DNA from: Malaciobacter pacificus
GTDB taxonomy: Bacteria; Campylobacterota; Campylobacteria; Campylobacterales; Arcobacteraceae
DNA length: 64,000 nucleotides
Reading direction: 5' to 3'
Assembly: GCF_004214795.1 (NCBI RefSeq)
Contig: NZ_CP035928.1
Span: 1 to 64,000 of the forward strand
Part shown: piece by piece, positions 55,907 through 64,000 of the stretch
Layout of the letters: every line of letters starts with the position of its first letter
Position numbering within the stretch: the stretch's first letter is position 1
The notes under the pieces: generated by a model
Told to the model about the DNA's origin: nothing
Databases searched by the model: none
Seen by the model: only the letters and a program-made list of their open reading frames with translations
Made by a program: the position numbers and the translations under genes

Positions 55907-56971
55907 TTATAAATTGTCTTTTAAGTATAAGTAGTCAGACATCTCAGTCCATTTTCTAGCTTTCTTTTGGTAAGCTTTTTGAGAATCTAAAACTTCTTTT
56001 AATAGTGGGTTACCTTCAGCTTTTTCAACTAATAATTCATCATTAGCTTTTTTCATAGCATCCATAACTTCTTTTGGGAAAGTTTTAATTTTGATATTTG
56101 GGTAATCAGACTCAATTTTAGACCAAGCTGTTGCACTCATATCATAATTTTGAATATACATATCATATGCTGATACTTTCATTGCTGTTAATAAGATTTG
56201 TTGTAAATCTTTTGGTAATTTCTTAAATGATCTTTCATTAACTAAAAATTGTAATTCCGTTGCTGGTTCATGCCATCCTGTATAGTAGTAAGGTGCAATT
56301 TTGTGGAATCCCATAGTAATATCCATTCCTGGTCCAACCCACTCTAAAGCATCAATAGTACCTCTTTCAAGTGATGTATATAATTCACCTGGAGCAATAT
56401 TTGTAACTGTTAATCCTAGTTTTGCCATTACTTCACCAGCAAATCCAGGAATTCTCATTTTAAGACCTTTTAAATCTTCTAACGAGTTAATCTCTTTTCT
56501 AAACCATCCACCCATTTGGTTACCAGTGTTACCACCAGGGAAAGATAATACTTTATGCTTTTTATATGCTTTTTGCATTAATTCTAAACCGCCACCATGG
56601 TAAAACCATGCATATTGTTCTGGTGCAGTCATACCAAATGGCATTGTTGTAAATGGTAAAGTATTAATATCTTTACCTTTCCAGTAATATGATGCAGAGT
56701 GACCCATATCATATTGACCACCTTTAACCATATCTAAAATACCAAATGCTGATTTGTGTTTGTTAGAAGCATCAACTCTGATTTGTAGTCTTCCATCAGA
56801 CATCTCTTCAACCATTTTTGCCATATTATTTGGAGCATCAATGAAAGGACTTAATGTAGGCCCCCAAGTTGTAGCTAGTTTCCATTTATAAGTTTTAGCT
56901 GCACTTGCAGTTGTAGCTAGTCCAGCAATTAGTGCTGCACCAACTAATAATTTTGACGTTGTTTTTAACAT
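55907..56971 (-). CDS. dctP: TRAP transporter substrate-binding protein
   Basis: The 354-residue periplasmic protein has a signal peptide (LVGAALIAGLATTASA) and the TakP/lactate-binding-like TRAP fold: KWKLATTWGPTLSPFIDAPN, PFGMTAPEQYAWFYHGGG, GNTGNQMGGWFRKEI, the carboxylate-binding region MRIPGFAGEVMAKLG near residue 193 and ALEWVGPGMDITMGFHK near 233. Proteins of this type bind 2-oxo or 2-hydroxy acids, such as lactate and pyruvate. The neighbouring lut and dld genes make lactate the best guess. Confidence 0.9.
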   Translation of the reverse strand: MLKTTSKLLVGAALIAGLATTASAAKTYKWKLATTWGPTLSPFIDAPNNMAKMVEEMSDGRLQIRVDASNKHKSAFGILDMVKGGQYDMGHSASYYWKGKDINTLPFTTMPFGMTAPEQYAWFYHGGGLELMQKAYKKHKVLSFPGGNTGNQMGGWFRKEINSLEDLKGLKMRIPGFAGEVMAKLGLTVTNIAPGELYTSLERGTIDALEWVGPGMDITMGFHKIAPYYYTGWHEPATELQFLVNERSFKKLPKDLQQILLTAMKVSAYDMYIQNYDMSATAWSKIESDYPNIKIKTFPKEVMDAMKKANDELLVEKAEGNPLLKEVLDSQKAYQKKARKWTEMSDYLYLKDNL

Positions 56972-57027
56972 ATTATCTTCTCCTTAGATTTTGTTAGTTT
57001 TAAATTCTAACTAGAAGACATGATATT

Positions 57028-57059
57028 AATATGATATTTTTAATGAAAAATATCATATT
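57028..57059. promoter_or_regulatory. 14-bp inverted repeat upstream of dctP
   Basis: AATATGATATTTTT (57028-57041) and AAAAATATCATATT (57046-57059) are perfect inverted arms with a 4-nt spacer. It overlaps the stop codon of the response regulator and lies about 60-90 bp upstream of dctP. A TGATATTTT block also occurs upstream of lutA (near 62688). It could be the response regulator's operator. Confidence 0.55.
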
Positions 57060-57703
57060 TCTATAGTTTTAAATATATATCCTGTATCAACTACCGTTTG
57101 AATATACTCTTTGTCTAAAATCTTTCTAACACGTCTTATAAGACTTCTTATAGATTCTAGTGTGGCAAAATTACCTTCCCATACATAGTTTTCAATAGCT
57201 TCATATGATATAACTTGATTTTTTTTAGTTATAAATAGGTTTAAAAGAAGCTTCTCTTTTTTTGTAAGTCTTTTCTCTTCATCATTGATAATAATTAATG
57301 AGGATTTAAAATCAAAATAACAGTTTTTATCAAACTCTATTTTAGTATTTTGAATTTGACAATATCTTTCAATTTTTATTTCAAGTTCATCTATGAAAAA
57401 AGGTTTTTTTAAATAATCACTACAGCCAAAGTCATAAGACTCTTTTATAATATCTAGTTCAACTGATGCACTAATTATAATAACTGGTAGTTTTGGATAA
57501 ATTTCTCTAATCTTTTTTAATATTTTAATTCCATCAACATTTGGTACATTTATATCTAAAACAAAGCATGAAAAACCTTCACTAATTGCTTCTAATGCAA
57601 GGGCACCATCTGTAAAAGATAATACATTATAACCTTTAAGTTTTAGTCTTTTTGAAATTGTGTCATTTAATTTTTGATTATCTTCTAAAAGTAAAATTTT
57701 CAT
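57053..57703 (-). CDS. OmpR/PhoB-family response regulator
   Basis: The 216-residue protein has a receiver domain (LLLEDNQKLNDTI start, phospho-acceptor Asp in FVLDINVPNVDG near residue 51, Lys in DYLKKPFF near 100) and a C-terminal winged helix (about 125-212; LTKKEKLLLNLFI, SIRSLIRRVRKIL). It follows the sensor kinase gene by 2 bp. It probably controls the dctPQM genes and perhaps dld and lutABC. Confidence 0.93.
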   Translation of the reverse strand: MKILLLEDNQKLNDTISKRLKLKGYNVLSFTDGALALEAISEGFSCFVLDINVPNVDGIKILKKIREIYPKLPVIIISASVELDIIKESYDFGCSDYLKKPFFIDELEIKIERYCQIQNTKIEFDKNCYFDFKSSLIIINDEEKRLTKKEKLLLNLFITKKNQVISYEAIENYVWEGNFATLESIRSLIRRVRKILDKEYIQTVVDTGYIFKTIEI

Positions 57704-57705
57704 GT

Positions 57706-59907
57706 TTATACCTTTTTATGAGGAAGCTTTATTGTAAATATTGCTTGATTTTCATTATTTCTAGCGCTAATTGTTCCCCTCATTTTATCTTCAATTATAA
57801 CTTTTGCCATATATAGGCCAAGTCCTGTTCCATTCTCTTTTGTCGTAAAATATGGTTCAAATATTGAACTTAAAATATTATCTTCAATTGCACCCGCATC
57901 ATCACAAATCTCAATTGTATTGTAATTAATACATCTTTGAATATTTATGTTTATTGTACCTTTTTTGTGAGTATTAAGATTTTTCTCTACAATTTTATTT
58001 TTAGCATTATTAAGCAGGTTTAATAAAACCTGCTTAAATTCATTTTCATATCCATATATTAATAGCTCTTCATCTTTATTTTTATAGTTAAAATTCATTT
58101 TTATATTTGAATAGAATACCTGTTTCCCTATTATTTCATTAATTTCATTAAGAGATTTAGATATTGAAAATAGTTTTTTCTTAGTTGATGGTTTTAAGAA
58201 GTTTCTAAAATCACTTAATGTTTTTGACATATATTGTATTTGTACCATTGAATCTTTTACAAAATCATTTACATCAATATCTTTTAATTCATTCAATAAA
58301 TAGCTTGTTTGTATATCTTGAACAAGTGCAGAAAGTTCCACTAGTGGCTCATTCCATTGATGGGCAATTGCTGCAACCATATCACCCATTTCTGCTAGTT
58401 TACTTTGTTGGATTAGAAATTGTTTTTGCTGAACACGTTCAGTTATATCATCCATAATACACACAATTCCTCCAATAGTTCCATCAATATTTTTATAAAC
58501 TGCTTTATTTAGAATTATATGTTTCATTTCATTTAATGGCGTATAGAATGTGAATTCAGAAGTACTTGTACTAAAAGTTTTTAGTAACTCTTTATCAATC
58601 TTTGTATTTTTACTTGCAATCTCTTTTGGAAAAAAATCAAATGCAGTTTTTCCTATTACTTCATTTCTTGTACTATTTACTAAAGATACAAATGCAATAT
58701 TACAACCTAGAAATTTACCCTCTGTATTTTTATAATATATTGGGTTTGGTATTGTGTCAAGTAAAACTTTATCAAACTCAAGCCTATTTGATAAAGCTTG
58801 TTCTAGTTTTACTCTTCTTTGAATATTAGCTCTTAGTGTTACAACTATTATACTTAATATAATAATTATAGTAATAGCTATTATAAAGAACTTAGTATGT
58901 TCTTTGTAAACACTTGAAGGCTCATTTATAATGATTAAGTCATTAATGAATTTTGTTGGGTCTAAATCAAATCTATCTAACTCTTTGTAATCGAACATAT
59001 AAAGATTTGGGGATTTTTCTAAAATAGGAATATCAGATACTTCTTTATTTTTTAATAGTACATCAAGTGCCATTTTTGATACAGCTTCCCCTTGTGCAAT
59101 TGCAGAGGTTAATAAACCTCCTACAATTCCATAATTTAAATAAAAATCCCATAAGCCATAAATTGGAACATTACTTACATTTTTTATTTGTTGAAAACTT
59201 TGCTTATATGTAAAGTATTTGCCAGTAGTATCTTTAAATAGTAATCCAAATAAAATTACTGTATTACTAGGGTCTAATTTTGAAACTTTATTTTTAAGAT
59301 TAGTTATATCTAAGTTATCAATATATTCGATATTAAAATATTTTTTATATTTTTCAATTACAGGTTTTAAATCTTTTTTTATTGCAAGACTTGTTTTTGA
59401 TCTATCTCCAATGAAAATTAAATTTTCTAAATTAGGGTGAAGTTTAGATATAAGTTCAAAATTTTTTTCTAAATCAACTTGCTCAACTACACCTGTCATA
59501 TATTTAGTCATATTATGTTCAATTAATAAATCTTTATTAAAATTGTTTATTCCACAAAATAATATAGGTAAATTTTTGAATAAATAGTCATGATATTTTA
59601 TAGTAAAATCAAGGGCACTATTATCACTAACAATAATTAGGTCATAGTCTCTATTTTCAAACTGTTTTTTATAAAGTAAAGCTAAGTCATTTATATATTG
59701 TGGGTCATCAATTCTTTTAGTGTCCATATAAACAGTAGTAAGTTCAATATTGTCATATTTATTTAATGAGTTTTCAATAGTTTTAGAGATATCATCGCTC
59801 CATACATAACCTTTATGATATGAATGAAGCAATAAAACATCTTTACTACTATTATTTGCAAATAAATAAGTAAAAAATAGCATGCTAAATAGTATTAATT
59901 TTTTCAT
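57706..59907 (-). CDS. Sensor histidine kinase with ABC-substrate-binding-like sensor and PAS domain
   Basis: The 733-residue kinase has a signal/anchor segment, a large extracytoplasmic sensor (about 20-330) of the ABC_sub_bind type (VLLLHSYHKGYVWSDDI start), a transmembrane helix (about 345-365), a PAS domain (about 385-495) and a kinase core with the phospho-acceptor His in AAIAHQWNEPL near residue 520, the N box NLLNNAKN and the G box KENGTGLGLYMAK. The start at 59907 is chosen for its AGAGG site. It sits between lutC and the response regulator, all on one strand. Confidence 0.92.
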   Translation of the reverse strand: MKKLILFSMLFFTYLFANNSSKDVLLLHSYHKGYVWSDDISKTIENSLNKYDNIELTTVYMDTKRIDDPQYINDLALLYKKQFENRDYDLIIVSDNSALDFTIKYHDYLFKNLPILFCGINNFNKDLLIEHNMTKYMTGVVEQVDLEKNFELISKLHPNLENLIFIGDRSKTSLAIKKDLKPVIEKYKKYFNIEYIDNLDITNLKNKVSKLDPSNTVILFGLLFKDTTGKYFTYKQSFQQIKNVSNVPIYGLWDFYLNYGIVGGLLTSAIAQGEAVSKMALDVLLKNKEVSDIPILEKSPNLYMFDYKELDRFDLDPTKFINDLIIINEPSSVYKEHTKFFIIAITIIIILSIIVVTLRANIQRRVKLEQALSNRLEFDKVLLDTIPNPIYYKNTEGKFLGCNIAFVSLVNSTRNEVIGKTAFDFFPKEIASKNTKIDKELLKTFSTSTSEFTFYTPLNEMKHIILNKAVYKNIDGTIGGIVCIMDDITERVQQKQFLIQQSKLAEMGDMVAAIAHQWNEPLVELSALVQDIQTSYLLNELKDIDVNDFVKDSMVQIQYMSKTLSDFRNFLKPSTKKKLFSISKSLNEINEIIGKQVFYSNIKMNFNYKNKDEELLIYGYENEFKQVLLNLLNNAKNKIVEKNLNTHKKGTININIQRCINYNTIEICDDAGAIEDNILSSIFEPYFTTKENGTGLGLYMAKVIIEDKMRGTISARNNENQAIFTIKLPHKKV

Positions 59908-59936
59908 AGTTTTACCTCTATTTAGCATTCATTATA

Positions 59937-60524
59937 TCAAGATTTTGTAAAAATTACATACCCTGATTTTGGTCCATGTGCTCCAATAACTAAAGATTGT
60001 TCTATATCTGCAGTTTTAGAAGGTCCTGAAATAAAAACACCATAACCTTTGTTATCAAAGTTTATTCTTTCATATGCTTCATGCATATTATTTATAATAT
60101 TAGATTCTTCAATTACAATTACTATATTTTGCGCAATAAAGTATAAACTTCTATGTCTATTATCTTTGTTTTTCATCCAAATTGCACCATTTTCTGCAAC
60201 AGCAAAATTACCTTTTACTATTGCTAAATCAACACCTTTTAGATTATGAGGGTCATCTTCATTGTTTGCATCAAAATTACCTAAACTACAACTATCAACA
60301 TTTGAAGATATTTGATTTTCATTTGGATATAGCTCTTTTATAGTTTTATCTAAATCAGCTTTATTTATAAGTAAAGCTTTTCCTCCAACACTTTCAATCA
60401 TTTCAGAGAATTTTTCAAACTTATTTTCAAAAGTTATTCCAAAATTCTCATAAGAAGGAAGAGTTGTGTCTTGCACAACATTATTTGCTCTAATTGCATT
60501 TAAAATTTTCTCTTTACTAGTCAT
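59937..60524 (-). CDS. lutC: Lactate utilisation protein LutC (LldG-type)
   Basis: LutC is a LUD-domain subunit of the LutABC L-lactate oxidase complex. The 195-residue protein has the LUD features VDLAIVKGNFAVAENGAIWM near residue 100 and VIGAHGPKSGYVIF at the end. It overlaps lutB by 8 bp. The sensor kinase follows 29 bp downstream. Confidence 0.92.
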   Translation of the reverse strand: MTSKEKILNAIRANNVVQDTTLPSYENFGITFENKFEKFSEMIESVGGKALLINKADLDKTIKELYPNENQISSNVDSCSLGNFDANNEDDPHNLKGVDLAIVKGNFAVAENGAIWMKNKDNRHRSLYFIAQNIVIVIEESNIINNMHEAYERINFDNKGYGVFISGPSKTADIEQSLVIGAHGPKSGYVIFTKS

Positions 60525-61887
60525 CTAATTCTCCTGCTTTAAAGATCTCTTTGAAACTTTTTTCAGCCATTTTTGGAATATCTCTTTGTTTTCCCCAAAC
60601 ATTTGATTTATTATAGATAATTGAATTAGGAAGTTTAGGTACCACTTTCCTAGCTACTTTTCCCGCAAAATCAAATAGTGCTGGTTTACTCATTAGCCAA
60701 GAAGTTATTTTCATTGCCATCTTCTTTTTACTATCAATTAAATTTGCAGCTCCTAAATCTTGTCTTAAAGAGTAAAGTTGTGAATCTAAATCAATTTTTA
60801 CAGGACATACATTTGTACAAGACCCACATAAAGTACAAGCAAATGGTAAACTATTATGTTGTTCTGGATGTCTTGCTGCTCCTAAAATTGAGCCAATAGG
60901 TCCAGGAATTACATACTCATATGAATGACCACCACTTCTTCTATAAACAGGACAAGTATTCATACATGCCCCACATCTAATACAATTTAATGCTTTTTTG
61001 TTTTTTGTTGAACTTAAGAATTGTGTTCTTTTATTATCAACTAAAATAATATGCATTTCTCCACCTTCAACTGCACCCATAAAGTGTGAAGTATATGAAG
61101 TTATTGGTTGCCCTGTTGCACTTCTAGCTAATAATCTAGTAAAAACTCCCAAGTCTTCAAGTCTAGGAATAATTTTTTCAATTCCCATTGAAGCAATATG
61201 TAGTTTAGGAACACTTGCTCCCATATCAGCATTTCCTTCATTTGTACAAACAACAACTCCTCCAGTAGATGCAACAGCAAAGTTAACTCCAGTAAGTCCT
61301 GCATCTGCTGTTAAAAAATCTTCTCTTAAACTAGCTCTTGCAGCTCTTGTAAGATATGTTGGGTCATCATTTCCTTTTTCAGTTCCTAAGTGTTCATGAA
61401 AAGTATCTGATACATCCATTTTTTTTAGGTGAATTGCAGGTAAAACAATATGTGATGGTGGTTCGTTTCTTAACTGAACGATTCTTTCACCTAAATCTGT
61501 ATCAATTACTTCAATGCCTCTTTGCTCTAAATATGGATTTAAATGACACTCTTCTGTTAACATAGATTTTGATTTAACAATCTTTTTAACATTTTTTTCA
61601 CTTAAAATTTTATGTACAATCTCATTATGTTCTGTTGCATCTGTTGCAAAATGAACTTTTATCCCTTTTGCAATTGCATTTTTTTCAAATTCTAAAATAT
61701 ATTTGTCTAGGTTTGCCATAGTGTGAGATTTTATTGAACTTGCGTATTCTCTTAAACTTTCCCATTCAGGGATTGATTTACTCGCTCTATCTCTTTTTTC
61801 TCTTACAAACCATAAAGCTTCATCATGCCAATGCATTCTCTCATCATTAGCAACAAATTTTGAGGCATTTATACTGTGGCTACTCAT
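60517..61887 (-). CDS. lutB: Lactate utilisation iron-sulfur protein LutB (LldF-type)
   Basis: LutB carries the LUD domain and two 4Fe-4S clusters. The 456-residue protein has VNFAVASTGGVVVCTNEGNADM near residue 201, CIRCGACMNTCPVYRRSGG near 304 and CTLCGSCTNVCPVKIDL near 354. LutABC oxidises L-lactate to pyruvate in bacteria lacking the FMN-type LldD. It overlaps lutA by 4 bp and lutC by 8 bp. Confidence 0.95.
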   Translation of the reverse strand: MSSHSINASKFVANDERMHWHDEALWFVREKRDRASKSIPEWESLREYASSIKSHTMANLDKYILEFEKNAIAKGIKVHFATDATEHNEIVHKILSEKNVKKIVKSKSMLTEECHLNPYLEQRGIEVIDTDLGERIVQLRNEPPSHIVLPAIHLKKMDVSDTFHEHLGTEKGNDDPTYLTRAARASLREDFLTADAGLTGVNFAVASTGGVVVCTNEGNADMGASVPKLHIASMGIEKIIPRLEDLGVFTRLLARSATGQPITSYTSHFMGAVEGGEMHIILVDNKRTQFLSSTKNKKALNCIRCGACMNTCPVYRRSGGHSYEYVIPGPIGSILGAARHPEQHNSLPFACTLCGSCTNVCPVKIDLDSQLYSLRQDLGAANLIDSKKKMAMKITSWLMSKPALFDFAGKVARKVVPKLPNSIIYNKSNVWGKQRDIPKMAEKSFKEIFKAGELDD

Positions 61888-62633
61888 GGTTTTACTCCTG
61901 CTAAGATTTCAGTTATATGCATAACTTTAATTGGCTCTTTATTTCTATTTATAATACCATCCATGTGCATTAAACATGACATATCTGCACCTGTCATTAT
62001 TTGTGCATTTGAGTTTAAATGGTCTTTTATTCTATCTTTCCCCATAGCAACTGAAATTGCTTCTTCTTGAACACTAAAAGTTCCTCCAAATCCACAACAC
62101 TCATCCTCTCTTTTTAATTCAACAATATTTATATCATTTACTTTTGATAATAAATTTTTTAGCTTTGAATTATATGGAATATTTAATTCACTTGCAGTTG
62201 CTAATTTTAAAACTCTATGCCCATGGCATGAGTTGTGTACACCTACATTAAAAGGGAATGATACATCAATATTTAAATTATCTAATCCTATTACATCATG
62301 TAAAAATTCACATACTTCATACACTGATGCTTTAACATGATTATAGTCATTATCATTGTCAAAAAATGGTGCGTAATGTTCTTTTACCATAGATACACAT
62401 GAACCACTTGGGGCAACAATATAATCATATTTTTTAAATGTTTTTACAAAATTTTTTGCTAATGTTTCTATATCTTTTGAGCAACCTGAGTTGGCCATAG
62501 GTTGACCACAACAAGTCTGTTCTAATGGGTATTCTATTTCTAAATTTAAATTTTTTAATATTTTATATGTAGCTTTACAAATATCTGGGTAAAGTTCATT
62601 CATAAAACAGGGAATAAATAATCCTATTTTCAT
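61884..62633 (-). CDS. lutA: Lactate utilisation protein LutA (LldE-type)
   Basis: LutA is the CCG-domain (heterodisulfide-reductase-like) subunit of the L-lactate oxidase. The 249-residue protein has two CCG motifs, TCCGQPMANSGC near residue 40 and ECCGFGGTFS near 178, with SCVSMVKEHY and NSCHGHR between them. It starts the lut operon; a TGATATTTT-containing AT-rich stretch lies just upstream. Confidence 0.94.
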   Translation of the reverse strand: MKIGLFIPCFMNELYPDICKATYKILKNLNLEIEYPLEQTCCGQPMANSGCSKDIETLAKNFVKTFKKYDYIVAPSGSCVSMVKEHYAPFFDNDNDYNHVKASVYEVCEFLHDVIGLDNLNIDVSFPFNVGVHNSCHGHRVLKLATASELNIPYNSKLKNLLSKVNDINIVELKREDECCGFGGTFSVQEEAISVAMGKDRIKDHLNSNAQIMTGADMSCLMHMDGIINRNKEPIKVMHITEILAGVKP

Positions 62634-62694
62634 AAAAACTCCTCATAGTTAATATTTGAATTTTATATTTAAAATATGAGATATATATGATATT

Positions 62695-63255
62695 TTATTT
62701 TTTAATAAAAATAGAGAAATCATATTTAAGATAATTCTCTTTAAGTTCAATATTAGGATTAAAAGTTTTACAATAATCTATTATCTCTTTTTTTGAAGTT
62801 CTAAAAAAGCTATTTGTAATAAAGTTAAATACAAAACCCTTATTTGAGGCTTCATAGCATTTTTTTATAAATCTAAAAACATATTTTTTAGGTAGTATAT
62901 TCATAGCACCACTACAAAAATAGTAATCTACTTTTGGAAGTTCATCTTCCAAAATATCTAGAACAAAAAAATCATAGTCAGGATATTTCTTTTTATTGAT
63001 TTCTATCATAAAATCTTCACAATCAATTCCTACATAAGCTTTTGGTTTAATACTTTTGTTATTTAAGTATGTAATTAAATGGCCATAGCCACACCCAACA
63101 TCAATAAGTGTTGAATTTGATAATTCTTCTTTGATAAAACTAATTAAGACTTCAAATCTTTTTTCTTGTGAGTAAGTTGAAACCCAATGCAAAGCTTTTG
63201 CACTGGTATTATATTTTTCATGAGCTTTTTTATAGAATTCGTGGTTACTAATCAT
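62695..63255 (-). CDS. Class I SAM-dependent methyltransferase
   Basis: The 186-residue protein has the SAM-binding motif I LIDVGCGYGHLITYL near residue 50 and the motif II/III-like AYVGIDCEDFMIEIN near 73, then YYFCSGAMNILP. The substrate is unknown. Its start overlaps the deaminase gene by 8 bp. It lies upstream of lutA by about 60 bp. Confidence 0.87.
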   Translation of the reverse strand: MISNHEFYKKAHEKYNTSAKALHWVSTYSQEKRFEVLISFIKEELSNSTLIDVGCGYGHLITYLNNKSIKPKAYVGIDCEDFMIEINKKKYPDYDFFVLDILEDELPKVDYYFCSGAMNILPKKYVFRFIKKCYEASNKGFVFNFITNSFFRTSKKEIIDYCKTFNPNIELKENYLKYDFSIFIKK

Positions 63256-63691
63256 TGCTAGAAATTTGTTCTATTTGAACTCCATTATCTTTTATGAATT
63301 TTGATATTATTTCTGAGTTATTATGTTCATAAGCTTTTTCATAAACTATTCTTACAATTCCTGATGCAATAAGGTTTTTAGAGCATTCACTACAAGGTTC
63401 TAATGTAACATAAATTGTTCCACCTTCAATACTTATACCTTTTCTTGCTGCCCAAATAATTGCATTCATTTCTGCATGTATTTCATATTTTTTTGACCAT
63501 TCATGGTGATCTTTTGTATACTCTCCATTCCAATGGTCTGAACAATTTTTATATCCTGCTGGAGTTCCATTGTATCCCGTTGAAAGAATTCTTCCATCTT
63601 TTACAATAACTGCACCTACTTGTTTTGAAACACATTTTGATGCATTTGCAATCTCTTTAGCAATATTTATAAAACTTCTGTCATTTAACAT
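63248..63691 (-). CDS. dCMP deaminase-family protein (ComEB-type)
   Basis: The 147-residue zinc deaminase has the catalytic HAEMNAI near residue 71 and the zinc-ligand motif EPCSECSKN near residue 97. It deaminates dCMP to dUMP in known relatives. The ATG at 63691 follows an AGGA box; the TTG at 63694 is less likely. It overlaps the methyltransferase gene by 8 bp. Confidence 0.92.
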   Translation of the reverse strand: MLNDRSFINIAKEIANASKCVSKQVGAVIVKDGRILSTGYNGTPAGYKNCSDHWNGEYTKDHHEWSKKYEIHAEMNAIIWAARKGISIEGGTIYVTLEPCSECSKNLIASGIVRIVYEKAYEHNNSEIISKFIKDNGVQIEQISSND

Positions 63692-63844
63692 CAAAAATCC
63701 TATTTTTTTAGCCCATTATATCAATTTTTTTAAAATTTTCTATAAGCTTAAAACTTAAAAAAAACTTATTTAAAGCTTCTAAAATAGAATTATAATCAAA
63801 ATTGTGATATTATCTCAAAAAATTTAACTAGTAAAAGGCTAAGT

Positions 63845-64000
63845 ATGGACTTTAAAGAAATCAAAGAGTTAATCAGAGTATTTGATAAAAGCGAATTAAA
63901 TAAATTAAAAGTAAAAGATGGTGAATTTGAAATATCTATGCAAAGTGGTTTTGAAGGTACTGTAGTAACTACAACAGCAGCACCAGTTGCAGCTTCTTCA
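63845..64000 (+). CDS. accB: Acetyl-CoA carboxylase biotin carboxyl carrier protein, 5' part
   Basis: The first 52 codons of accB are present; the gene runs off the window. The start MDFKEIKELIRVFDKSELNK followed by LKVKDGEFEISMQSG is the standard BCCP N-terminus, followed by the Ala/Pro-rich linker (TTTAAPVAASS). The biotin-attachment domain lies beyond the end. The AAAGG box is 7 bp before the ATG. accC would be expected next. Confidence 0.9.
   Translation, partial: MDFKEIKELIRVFDKSELNKLKVKDGEFEISMQSGFEGTVVTTTAAPVAASS

Overview
The window reads as the dnaA-proximal end of an AT-rich chromosome of an Arcobacter-like member of the Campylobacterota. The evidence is the gene content and order (dnaA-dnaN-gyrB, TTCAC-core DnaA boxes, Campylobacterota-type MCPs, gatB/gpsA, lutABC, TRAP transporter) and the low-GC codon use. 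This assignment is from recognition of protein families, not from a search.

Layout. 1-4902: dnaA, dnaN, gyrB, with a probable part of oriC between dnaA and dnaN. 4933-7130: a thioredoxin-reductase-like flavoprotein, queF and a helix-turn-helix/coiled-coil protein. 7142-14899: an integrated genetic element of about 7.76 kb. It sits in the terminator hairpin of the signal recognition particle (SRP) RNA gene, which lies intact on the minus strand at about 14911-15017. The element carries a P4-type tyrosine integrase coupled to an unknown 438-aa protein, an AlpA-like regulator with two small genes, a Rep-like protein between two related structured repeats, an XRE repressor with twin operators facing two lipoproteins, and an IS256-family insertion. 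15166-20079: a decayed chemoreceptor, a YqaA-type membrane protein, an exported rhodanese and a GGDEF/EAL protein. 20084-24838: a molybdate operon (modE, modA, a TOBE protein, modB, a DsrE-like gene, modC), divergent from a TSUP exporter across two ModE-like palindromes. 24851-28791: a soluble PAS chemoreceptor with a C-terminal EWESF pentapeptide, then a LysR regulator divergent from an MFS permease.

28841-35678 is the most unusual part. It held a gene fusing an FAD/NAD(P)H reductase, a BFD-type [2Fe-2S] domain and a [NiFe]-hydrogenase small subunit, followed by the large-subunit gene. The fusion gene is broken by an IS3-family element (29505-32365) that itself contains an IS4-family element (29711-31274) with a 7-bp target duplication. 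Part of the reductase domain appears to have been deleted with the insertion. The small subunit also has CSGN where the proximal-cluster motif CTGC is expected.

35658-50726 is mostly core metabolism: an RluA-type pseudouridine synthase, purB, nrdA, nrdB, a GC-rich structured RNA candidate, a 41-aa membrane peptide, trpB, a periplasmic hydrolase, a cytochrome c, an OmpA-like/HhH pair, an acrylyl-CoA-reductase-like enzyme, gpsA, gatB and a SurA-like chaperone. 50800-62633, all on the minus strand, looks like one lactate module: lutABC for L-lactate, a sensor kinase and response regulator, a DctPQM TRAP transporter and an FAD/Fe-S D-lactate dehydrogenase. The window ends with a methyltransferase, a dCMP-deaminase-family protein and the first 52 codons of accB.

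No rRNA, tRNA or CRISPR array was recognised.
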